Origin: Pseudomonadota bacterium
GTDB taxonomy: Bacteria > Desulfobacterota > Binatia > Binatales > Binataceae
NCBI GenBank assembly: GCA_021323945.1
Contig: JAJPKA010000018.1
Span: 1-64,000 of the forward strand
Reading direction: 5' to 3'
Length of the DNA stretch: 64,000 nucleotides
Positions 45,949 through 53,723 of this stretch are shown here, one piece after another; position 1 is the first letter of the stretch; each line of letters begins with the position of its first letter. Made by a program: the position numbers and the translations under genes. Below the pieces are notes generated by a model, which was not told where the DNA came from, searched no databases, and worked only from the letters and a program-made list of their open reading frames with translations.

Positions 45949-48305
45949 GTGCTTCGCTCTCGGTTCAGCAAGTCGACCCATTCGGCTGCTGGCTTGAGCA
46001 GCTTGAGAATTGGTTCAGTCGCGGTGATTCCGTTGAGCCGGCAGTGGGCTAGCGCGTCGTAGAGTTCATGCAGTTTTTTACGGGCCTCAGGCGGCCCCAC
46101 GGCGCGCGCGACGGCATACGCGGCCAGCCACGCCCATTTTCCGCGGCGGACCGCAGCCGCTGCCTCAAGCGCAGTGTAAACCTCACCGAAGACTTTGGCC
46201 TCGCGCGCCGCGCAGGCGATGGCATGCAGAGTCCGTAAAGTAGCACGCGGCAGGAGTGGCTCGGTGCCGCCAAAGAGTTCCTGCAGGCGGTCGCGGCATT
46301 GTTTAAGCGCGGCAAAATCATGCCAATCAAGCACTTCGTCAAACAGGCAGATGGCGTCTTTGTCACGCGCCGCCAGATCGGACCGAAAGCGCCGGAAGCG
46401 TTTGGCGCGTTCCTCGGCCTCGCCGGCCCGCTGGGCAGCGGCAGCGATGGGGAACCTGGCGGGCACTATCTCGACGCCGGCCGAGATGCCCCAGACCGGA
46501 TTGTTGCCGGTAAATCGCGCAAAATCGGCCCGGATTCGCTCCGCGATCAGCGGAATTTTTGACCATGCACCAACGATAAAGACGTCGTCGCCCCCGGCGT
46601 ATATCACCTGCAGCTTGTCGCGGTAGGTGTCTTGGGCTTGGCGCTGCAGCTTGTCGCGGCAGGTGTCTGGGGCTTGGCTCAGCAGGTGTGAGAGGTAGCC
46701 GCCGAAGAAATAGCTCAGATGCCGAGACAGCGCTGCAACGCGTGCCAGACTAGCGTCATCCCCCAGGCCTTCGCGGAAGATGCGGCCGAGAGAGTCGACG
46801 TCCATACGCAGAATGCCGAGGCGTTTGATTCCCTGGGAGCGTCGGGCCAGCTCGTCAAAATCGAGGGCCTCGCCGTTGTCGCTCAGGGCGCGATTCAGTC
46901 CGGCGAGCCAAATTGCATGGCCGCAGGGGCCCTGCAGTTGAACGGGTGGTCGATTAACCCACAGCACCGTAGCTTGCGGCAGCGCGCCAGACGGCGGGCC
47001 TTCGCCATATAGGACGTAGTCGTCTGTGCTCACCGGGGGGCTGTAGCGGAATAGCGGTTGGCCGGCCGAGCCGATGTCGCGAGGCTGGCGAACTATGATT
47101 TCCGTGGCGGTGGCCCGGCGCCCCAGCTCCACGAAATCACGGCAGGCAGGGCAGGCCAGGCGCTCGCGATCGTCGTCCTCGCTAGACAGTGGCGCCAGCT
47201 GAGTCGACGGCATACCACAAACTTTGCACGCCTGCTCCCCGCCAAACGGATCGAACACTTGCTCGTAACTGGTTGTGAGCAGCGTCGAAAAGCGACGCTC
47301 TCGCCGGCGGGAAAGGTCTTCGGTAGCTCGATGCCACACCCGCGATGTCGCTTTGATGAGTTCCCTGGCGGTGGTCAAGGTCCATCCGATGCCGAAGGAA
47401 AGACGCGAAGCGAAGCTCTGGCAGAGCTCAAGATCGATCTGCTGGCTGAATGGCTCGAGTTGAGCCTCCGCCGCCGCGGGCATCAGCAGCCAAAATTTGC
47501 CGCCCCCGCTATAAAGCAAGCTGGTAACTGGCAGGTCGAAACGGGCGAGCAGACGGTTGGCGATCGCGTCTGCAATAAGTTGTAAACCAAGTGAGCGGCC
47601 GCGTAACATCCTGGCGGCTTTGGAAGTGACGATCGCGTAGAGGAAAGTCTGGATGCCACCAAGATCGCCTAGTGCAAGCAGCAGCGGGGTATTGAGGTAA
47701 TCGAGCTGCTCTACGGCTTGAGCGCCGGCGCCTATCGTCCCCACGATGGCGGCGACGCTGCGCGAGAATTCGAAGATTGACACGTCGCTGAACCCGGTTG
47801 CCGGCACGCTCCAGGCGTAAGTTTCCAGTGCGGTCAGAACGGTCTGCGCCAGCGCCGGCAGCTCGCCGCCGCGGAACTGGCCCAGTGCCTGGCTAAAAGC
47901 CGTGAAAAGCTCAGCGACTGACTGCGATTGGCCGGTTCCGTCCGTGGGAAAGATTTTGTCAGGCTGCCAGGCGATCGGCGCAAGCTGAGCCTGATACGGC
48001 CCCGTAGGGTTGAAAACCATCGAGAGCGGAGCCCGCATCCGCTCGACTGCGGCGCCGGCCGATGATGCGGCATCCCAGATTGCGGCAAGCAGGCGTCCGC
48101 CGGTGCTATCAGAACGATAGCTGCTCAGAGCAATCCGGATGACATCAGCGCCTCGTGGGTTAGCCGACAGCCACGGCAGCTGATCCTTCAGAAAGCGCTC
48201 GAGGCTTTCCAGTGGAGCGCTGCCAGAACCCGAGCGATAGCCGAACTCGCCAACGCCACGCAGCAAAGCCGCCAAAGCGTGCTCTACTGACCCATTCTCA
48301 CTCAC
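45945..48305 (-). CDS. cas10: Type III-A CRISPR Cas10/Csm1, cyclase intact, HD motif lost
   Basis: The 786-residue signature protein of type III systems starts at GTG 48305. The palm domain carries the cyclase motif GGDD at 571-574 (in VIYAGGDDVFIVG), needed to make cyclic oligoadenylates. A zinc-ribbon CKVCG and CPAC pair lies around residues 357-384. In normal Csm1 an HD motif sits in LLHDIGK near the N-terminus; here the aligned segment reads LLRGVGE (R16-G17), so the ssDNA nuclease is likely dead. A GAYLSH-type segment is absent. It should act as target-RNA-triggered cyclase rather than DNase. Confidence 0.95.
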   Translation of the reverse strand: MSENGSVEHALAALLRGVGEFGYRSGSGSAPLESLERFLKDQLPWLSANPRGADVIRIALSSYRSDSTGGRLLAAIWDAASSAGAAVERMRAPLSMVFNPTGPYQAQLAPIAWQPDKIFPTDGTGQSQSVAELFTAFSQALGQFRGGELPALAQTVLTALETYAWSVPATGFSDVSIFEFSRSVAAIVGTIGAGAQAVEQLDYLNTPLLLALGDLGGIQTFLYAIVTSKAARMLRGRSLGLQLIADAIANRLLARFDLPVTSLLYSGGGKFWLLMPAAAEAQLEPFSQQIDLELCQSFASRLSFGIGWTLTTARELIKATSRVWHRATEDLSRRRERRFSTLLTTSYEQVFDPFGGEQACKVCGMPSTQLAPLSSEDDDRERLACPACRDFVELGRRATATEIIVRQPRDIGSAGQPLFRYSPPVSTDDYVLYGEGPPSGALPQATVLWVNRPPVQLQGPCGHAIWLAGLNRALSDNGEALDFDELARRSQGIKRLGILRMDVDSLGRIFREGLGDDASLARVAALSRHLSYFFGGYLSHLLSQAPDTCRDKLQRQAQDTYRDKLQVIYAGGDDVFIVGAWSKIPLIAERIRADFARFTGNNPVWGISAGVEIVPARFPIAAAAQRAGEAEERAKRFRRFRSDLAARDKDAICLFDEVLDWHDFAALKQCRDRLQELFGGTEPLLPRATLRTLHAIACAAREAKVFGEVYTALEAAAAVRRGKWAWLAAYAVARAVGPPEARKKLHELYDALAHCRLNGITATEPILKLLKPAAEWVDLLNRERST

Positions 48306-48466
48306 GGCGAATGTTGCGCGGCGATGTTAGCCGATTGTCATATTAAATGGCAAGCACCGACGTCAGCTGCGCGATAATTATTATTATCGGTCACAATAGG
48401 ATTTTCTCATCGAGACGAAGGCGAGTGGCGGCAGCCTCCGGGGCGTTGGACACTGAGCGGTTCCGT
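48306..48466 (-). promoter_or_regulatory. Possible promoter/operator of the type III module
   Basis: The 161-base gap between cas1 and cas10 is the main AT-rich spot in the locus. It contains a 16-base inverted repeat at 48373-48388 (GATAAT-TATT-ATTATC) and, on the minus strand, a following stretch CCTATTGTGACC. This may separate the type III genes from the type I/cas1 transcript. The assignment rests on composition and symmetry only. Confidence 0.35.
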
Positions 48467-49642
48467 TCACCACTTGAAAGAGAAGGCGCGATAGGGATCA
48501 CCGCCGCGCAGGAACGAGGCGAAATTCCGGGCTTGGATCTGGATCACAGATCTAAGTTGATGACGGCGGCCGCGGAAGGTCACTTCGCTCTCGAGGCGTT
48601 CCAAAACCGACGAGGCGACCATCCGCCGAGTGTTTTCCGTCAGCATTCCATCACGTGTTTCGAGCGCGCGGCCGCGACCGATTGAGGCAATCACCGCGCG
48701 GTCGACTACGGGTTGCCGGAACTCTTCGACCATGTCGAGCACCAGCGAGGGTTTACCGGGGCGGTCGACGTGCAGAAAACCGGCAAAGGGCTCGAGACCC
48801 GCATTCATGACCGCGCCCCAGACCTGGCTGTAGAGAATACCGTAGCCGTAGTTGAGCGCGGAATTCACCGGGTCAGGTGCGCCGCGATGGTCGCGTGACT
48901 CGAAGCCCAGATGCGCAGGAATCAGCAGTCGAACACCCCGCCAGTATGTACGGCCTGCCCGTCCCTCGATCGCCAGCAACTGCTCGCGGGCCTGATCGAC
49001 GGTCGCGTAGCTGACCCGAGCCGCTTCGGAGCGGTTTTTGCCGAGAGAGATAACCGATCTGTTCAGTGCGTCGAAGTGCGACGGGTCCGATTCCTTCAGG
49101 TACTTGCCGAAATACTTCAAGAGTGAGGCCTGGTTGGCGAGTTTGCCGCGCACAATTGCTTTCGCAAAGGTGACGCCGCGCTGGTCGTTGTAGGCGGCAA
49201 TTTGCTCACGCCGAGTGATAACGGTTGCGGTTAGCATCGGCGAACAGAGCATCGCGTAGGGCTTGCCTGAACGGGTCAGGAACGAAAGCCTTATCCCACG
49301 TTCGCAGCACGCTTCGACCAGATCCGCCGATAGACTGACGCCGGGTGAGCCGATGACGATCTCGCCGACGCGGAAGAGTGGTATTTCAACCTGGTCCGGT
49401 GATTTTTTGGGTGACGTGGCACCGGCACCGTCGGCCATGCGGCGCAGCGGAGGAGCGGGAGTTTTGGGACCGTCAGATGCGATGACCGCGAGGGTAGGGC
49501 GCTTGTGGTTAAGACCCAGAGGGAGCACAAGCTGAGGCCCCCCTTCGATCAACTCGAGCCGCGGCCTGGCTCCGCGGACGACCAGACGCTCCCCCGTCTT
49601 GCCCAGCGTTACGCCATAATCAGAAATAATGACAGAGTTCAT
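48467..49642 (-). CDS. cas1: CRISPR-associated integrase Cas1 with N-terminal insertion
   Basis: The 391-residue Cas1 starts at ATG 49642 (NSVIISDYGVTLGKTGERL); the longer frame has no family support. Metal ligands are E226 (LLAIEGRAGRTYW), H291 (FLHVDRPGKP) and D303 (LVLDMVEEFR). Between the first and second half of the N-terminal beta domain there are about 55-60 extra residues (from PRLELIEGGPQ to SPKKSPDQ), rich in Pro/Lys, absent from standard Cas1 of about 325-340 residues. It stands next to the type I genes and is separated from cas2 by the type III block. Confidence 0.95.
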   Translation of the reverse strand: MNSVIISDYGVTLGKTGERLVVRGARPRLELIEGGPQLVLPLGLNHKRPTLAVIASDGPKTPAPPLRRMADGAGATSPKKSPDQVEIPLFRVGEIVIGSPGVSLSADLVEACCERGIRLSFLTRSGKPYAMLCSPMLTATVITRREQIAAYNDQRGVTFAKAIVRGKLANQASLLKYFGKYLKESDPSHFDALNRSVISLGKNRSEAARVSYATVDQAREQLLAIEGRAGRTYWRGVRLLIPAHLGFESRDHRGAPDPVNSALNYGYGILYSQVWGAVMNAGLEPFAGFLHVDRPGKPSLVLDMVEEFRQPVVDRAVIASIGRGRALETRDGMLTENTRRMVASSVLERLESEVTFRGRRHQLRSVIQIQARNFASFLRGGDPYRAFSFKW

Positions 49643-50157
49643 CAATGCCCCCCAAAGCTGACCAAATTTATCGATATCTGCCAAACCAGGGAATCTCAGA
49701 ACCACCTCGCAAGGCAGGTTTTCGATTGCCGGTCACTTGCGGGGCGGAATGCTCAGGACAGCGTCGTTGGCATTCGTCCGCTAAAGGACCGATCGCTGCA
49801 AACGCCACGAGCGCAGCGTGTTGGCGGACGGCCTTTTCCTTGCACCGCGGGCGAGGCTTCGCGCGAAGTTCGGGATTCAACCGCGAGGACCAGGTTATCA
49901 AACCAACGTAGGCGCGGGCGGCAAGCAAACTGGGATTGGTGTCCTGCTGTTGCGCTCTTGGTAATCGGCGATTTCAGCGACCGTGATTTGCACTACCTCC
50001 GCGAGTGGTTCACGACGACACATCTCGGCAGAATAGCGGCAGGCTTTGACGCCTCGGCGAGGGCACGACGCTGATTTAAAGCAAGCAGAGAGTTTTGCTG
50101 AGAGCACCGGTCCAGGGGAATGTCCAAGGAATGTGACCGTCGAGCTTTGAATCAGGT
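49643..50157 (-). other. 515-base gap between cas5 and cas1, possibly a decayed gene
   Basis: No intact frame of significance spans this region; the two longest on the minus strand (69 and 86 codons) overlap and resemble no family cleanly. One contains SASCPRRGVKACR and the other NPELRAK and RRCPEHS, faintly like the N- and C-terminal Cys motifs of Cas4. With two frameshifts it could be a cas4 relic next to cas1, but this is weak. The intact cas4 lies elsewhere in the locus. Confidence 0.25.
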
Positions 50158-50964
50158 CTAGCGACTATACTGTGTAAAACCGGGGCCTTGATTAACGATA
50201 CCGACCGGTACAATGGTTTCGACAAAACGCCGGTGCCGATCACGTTTGGGTCGGTGCTGGGTGAATGAGCTTAGCGTCTCCAGGTCGGCCTCGGGACCGA
50301 AATCGTCGAGTGGTACGATATGGGCGTGGCGCGGCGGGCTCCATCCCCCGGCGCGGTTCACCGGCTGGGTAAACTCGGGACCGAGGGCAGTGCTCCGATA
50401 AAGCTGAAGGAACCGCAGGAAGCAGCCCCGCTTGCCGACGTAGGAGATATGCGGCAAAAGCTCCACGAGCCGCGCCGCCACGAGCTCCTCAGCGCCGGCA
50501 AGGTCAAACGCCCATTTGGTGGTCTGATTCAGATATGCCAGTTCACGGTAGGCGATGGTCGAACCATAGGGGCGCAAGGGGTCTCCGGCACGTGATTGCT
50601 GCCGGACTTTGACAAAGGTATGAGTCACGACCACTTTGGGTGCGGGCGCGATACGCACCTCCACGCCAGCGAGGCCCCGCAGTAGCGCATCGCACTGAGC
50701 CGCCGAAAGCTCGGCCCGGAAGCCAGCATCGACCAAGGCCATCTTGATCGAATAGGGAGTTGGTATAACCAGGGTTCGCCCCACAGAGCTGGTCGCTGAA
50801 CTGATCTTGAGCGAGAAGAGCGCCGTTGGCTCATACAGAGCAACGAGCCATCGGCCGGGCCCCGGTATCCCGGCCACGGGCTCGGGCGCTTCGAGCTTCG
50901 CCAGGCGTTGTGCAACTACCGCCTCGCTGGCGTTCGATTTCGGTCTGGTGAGCCTCTTGCGCAT
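50158..50964 (-). CDS. cas5: Type I Cascade protein Cas5
   Basis: The 268-residue RAMP protein caps the crRNA 5' handle in a type I effector. The segment KISSATSSVGRTLVIPTPYSIKMAL near residue 52 matches the Cas5 N-terminal region, and YGSTIAYRELAYLN and HISYVGKRGCF are consistent with the family. It is preceded by cas7 (5-base gap) and followed by the gap upstream of cas1. Arg/Lys-rich N-terminus of about 40 residues is unusual. Subtype assignment from Cas5 alone is uncertain. Confidence 0.82.
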   Translation of the reverse strand: MRKRLTRPKSNASEAVVAQRLAKLEAPEPVAGIPGPGRWLVALYEPTALFSLKISSATSSVGRTLVIPTPYSIKMALVDAGFRAELSAAQCDALLRGLAGVEVRIAPAPKVVVTHTFVKVRQQSRAGDPLRPYGSTIAYRELAYLNQTTKWAFDLAGAEELVAARLVELLPHISYVGKRGCFLRFLQLYRSTALGPEFTQPVNRAGGWSPPRHAHIVPLDDFGPEADLETLSSFTQHRPKRDRHRRFVETIVPVGIVNQGPGFTQYSR

Positions 50965-50969
50965 CCTCG

Positions 50970-51977
50970 TCAGTTCGGCAGCTCGAGGTTGTTGCAGAGA
51001 TCGGTCAAAATTTTCACTCCAGCTGACAGAGAGTCAAATTCCTGAACTTGTATACTGTTGGGCTTGATGCCGTTGAGTACGTCAGCGGCCCGCTTCATTT
51101 CATTGCGGTAGTCGCTGTGCAAAGGGCTCACCGTGGGTGCGGGCAGGGAGGACGCAGAGGTGCTTAAAACGCCCTTGCAGTCGACGATGTGAGGATTCTG
51201 GGTGTTGCGCTGGGCGCCTGCAGGTTTCAGCAAGGTAGACGCTATGGCCTGAATCAGAGCGACGGCTCGTTGGCATCGGTCCTCTGGTTTGACGACATAC
51301 TCTCGCGTGATGTCATTGAGGCCGATGCGGTACAGGTCAGCACTACAGATCAAGGCATAAATGCCTGACGAAGCCGGGCGGTGAAAGATGGCCTGCCGTC
51401 CGGCAGTAGTGTCAGCGCCGGCGGCGGTTCCGCGCCCTTCGGGTGCGTACTTGACGTGAAAATATTGCTCGGTAACGGTCAGCGGTCGACCCTGGCTATC
51501 CTCAGGGATACCGACCACCCAGCCGAACTCGACTACGGACTTGCGCCCGACGGCGCGGCCGCGGGTAACCAGCGCGCCGGCCATATCAGTGAGGCTGCAA
51601 TCGGTAAGCATCCTGGTCATGATTTCAGATTCGCGCGCCATACGCCGGACTGTCCTGCCGTTGTCGGTGAATTCCTGTTCGCGCTCGCAGAAATTCACGA
51701 ACGGCTGATTGAGAGCATTGATTCTGTCGGCGTCATGAATCGCCGCTCCGGGTGACAGGGGCTGTCCGGCTTCCTTTAGCAGCGGGACCAAATGCTCGAC
51801 GAGGATATGCTTGAACATGTCGCCGCTGATGGCGTTGACGATCGCCCGATGGCCATTCTGATCAATTATGTGTACCATTCGGGTCTGCTGCTGATTGCCT
51901 TCGGTGCCTTCGCTGTTGAGGTTATGAAGGTCGATTGTTACCTGAGCACACAACGACAATGAATTGATCCTGGCCAC
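50970..51977 (-). CDS. cas7: Type I Cascade backbone Cas7, DevR/Cst2 group
   Basis: The 335-residue backbone protein begins INSLSLCAQVTIDLHNLNSEGTEGNQQQTRMVHII and continues VNAISGDMFKHILVEHLVPL. Both are hallmarks of the Csa2/Cst2/DevR Cas7 group, found in I-A/I-B-like systems and in the Myxococcus dev operon. The start is GTG 51977 with GGAG upstream, 9 bases after cas8. It binds along the spacer part of crRNA. DevR-type Cas7 combined with a C-terminal-HD Cas3 is noteworthy. Confidence 0.9.
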   Translation of the reverse strand: MARINSLSLCAQVTIDLHNLNSEGTEGNQQQTRMVHIIDQNGHRAIVNAISGDMFKHILVEHLVPLLKEAGQPLSPGAAIHDADRINALNQPFVNFCEREQEFTDNGRTVRRMARESEIMTRMLTDCSLTDMAGALVTRGRAVGRKSVVEFGWVVGIPEDSQGRPLTVTEQYFHVKYAPEGRGTAAGADTTAGRQAIFHRPASSGIYALICSADLYRIGLNDITREYVVKPEDRCQRAVALIQAIASTLLKPAGAQRNTQNPHIVDCKGVLSTSASSLPAPTVSPLHSDYRNEMKRAADVLNGIKPNSIQVQEFDSLSAGVKILTDLCNNLELPN

Positions 51978-51986
51978 CTGGGTCTC

Positions 51987-53723
51987 CTAGTCTCCTTCTT
52001 CGACGGTTTGCAAGTCGTTCTCGGTCTCTGCGGGCTCTTCTTCGCGAGCTAGTCGGCACGATCCGTAGGCACACAACATTGGGCCCACCGTTGCGGCGCC
52101 ATGAGTCTCAATGAGCCGGATCAGTGATTCGAACTCCTCGGTCGTAACGTTGCGCGGAGCGGGCTTGCCCAATTCACGCCGCCGCGCGTTCTCGACGTTG
52201 TACAAAGAGATAAACTCTGAGATTGCCTGAACCAGCGGCTCATTTCCCGGGAGACTGGCTTTGCGCCTCAGGTCAGGTAAGAGGTCGTAACGGATTTCGC
52301 GGTAATCAGGACGATTCATTGCCTTCTGAGCTTGAGCGTTGACGGTAGCGGTGCGGATTGCAGCGGCGACCGCCTTAAAACCGGGTTCGGCCAGAACCGC
52401 ACTCAAGCTTTGATCGTGTGCCATAATCAGCTTCTCCGTATTAGCGGTGGTGAACTGTGGTATTTTGCGTCCCTGTTCGCGTCCCCGAAGAACAAGAGAT
52501 CCGTAGCGAGCCATGAAGTCGATGAGGATCGCAATTGCCTGGTCACCTCGAGTCTCAAGGAACCGGCGATACTGGATGAGCAGCCCGATCTCGTCCGAGT
52601 GATCATGACGCAATTCTCGAATGACGCGCTGATGCTCGCCGAGGATTGCAAGAAAAACGGAGGCGTCGTTTGGTTCCTTTAGGTTCAACCAACCGGGCAG
52701 AGCGACCGAGGAAATAGCGGACACGGCCTTGGCGTTACCTAAAGATTGGTAGTGGGTAACAGAAACCGCGGAGATGACGTCGGCGGGCGTCCTGCCCCGC
52801 ATTCGCTGAATCAAGGTCGGTTTATCCGCGTCGTGAAACTCCGCGGAGTAACGAATCAAGAGCTCAGCCAATTTGAGCGCCGCCAGGCTGTCAAGCTTGG
52901 GCGCCGCGGCGGGAAGCGAAATGTCCCGGAGCACCGCGACCACTCCGCGGAGCCCGTCAACGTCGATATCGCGCGGCACCGGACATAAAAGCCGCACGTG
53001 TTCGGCCCCATCTCCCTGGAAATACGGGCATGCGGCTGCAAAGTAGCCGCGGTAGCGAAGCCATTCGACAAAAGGATCGAGCCACTGCTCTTTGGTCTTG
53101 TCGTTACGATCAGTGCTGTCGGGCTTCAGCCGCGAATATCCCTTGGCTGCATTTGGAGCAAAGAGCTGGACGGAGGTTGCGGGCCAGTCGAGGCCAGAAG
53201 GTTCGAATCGCGATAGCGAACCGAGGGCCTTGGCAACCGCCTGACGGAACTCAGCCGTCGACATGCTCAGGATCTGCGCATGGACGCGATTGGTGGTCTC
53301 GTCACCCTGCAGCGTGTTAAGCACCTGAAGCAGACGCCAATCTGCCCGCGGTTCGTCCTGTTGGAGGAGTTGTTGGAGCTCGGCGCCCGCTGCTTTGCTC
53401 CTTTTTGCCCGCTGGAGCTTTCTGCGCCGATCCGCCTTGGCCTTTTCGGTCTTATAATCGACCAGGTCGAAGTCCCCCGCAGGAACCGCCGTCTTCTCGT
53501 TGGTCTTGAGAAATGGGTAGCCTGGCACTGGTGGAATACTATCGACGGAAGGCTGTGCCGTCCTCACCTCGAAGCCCAAGCCGGTATCGATGATTCGCAC
53601 TTCGGTCTCTACGGCCGTCTTAAGCAGGAGTGCCAGCCCCACCGCCGCGAAGATATCGCCGTGCGTACCAGTAGCCTTGGGAATCTCATAGCTGATGAGG
53701 TTTTGGTCGAGTTGCTCAGCCAC
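51987..53723 (-). CDS. cas8: Type I Cascade large subunit Cas8
   Basis: This 578-residue protein is assigned mainly by position, between cas3 and cas7, and by length. It contains ATGTHGDIFAAVGLALLL near the N-terminus (a pattern seen in several Cas8 proteins) and long helical regions, ending in an acidic tail. GTG 53723 is chosen as start because GGAG lies upstream and it overlaps the cas3 TGA by 8 bases; the frame upstream lies within cas3. It should recognise the PAM and start R-loop formation. Which Cas8 subfamily it belongs to was not determined. Confidence 0.75.
   Translation of the reverse strand: MAEQLDQNLISYEIPKATGTHGDIFAAVGLALLLKTAVETEVRIIDTGLGFEVRTAQPSVDSIPPVPGYPFLKTNEKTAVPAGDFDLVDYKTEKAKADRRRKLQRAKRSKAAGAELQQLLQQDEPRADWRLLQVLNTLQGDETTNRVHAQILSMSTAEFRQAVAKALGSLSRFEPSGLDWPATSVQLFAPNAAKGYSRLKPDSTDRNDKTKEQWLDPFVEWLRYRGYFAAACPYFQGDGAEHVRLLCPVPRDIDVDGLRGVVAVLRDISLPAAAPKLDSLAALKLAELLIRYSAEFHDADKPTLIQRMRGRTPADVISAVSVTHYQSLGNAKAVSAISSVALPGWLNLKEPNDASVFLAILGEHQRVIRELRHDHSDEIGLLIQYRRFLETRGDQAIAILIDFMARYGSLVLRGREQGRKIPQFTTANTEKLIMAHDQSLSAVLAEPGFKAVAAAIRTATVNAQAQKAMNRPDYREIRYDLLPDLRRKASLPGNEPLVQAISEFISLYNVENARRRELGKPAPRNVTTEEFESLIRLIETHGAATVGPMLCAYGSCRLAREEEPAETENDLQTVEEGD

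Noticed and set aside
49505-50074. 189-codon plus-strand frame across the cas1/cas5 gap
   Set aside because: It begins inside cas1 antisense and has no recognisable motif; it is compositionally like other shadows.
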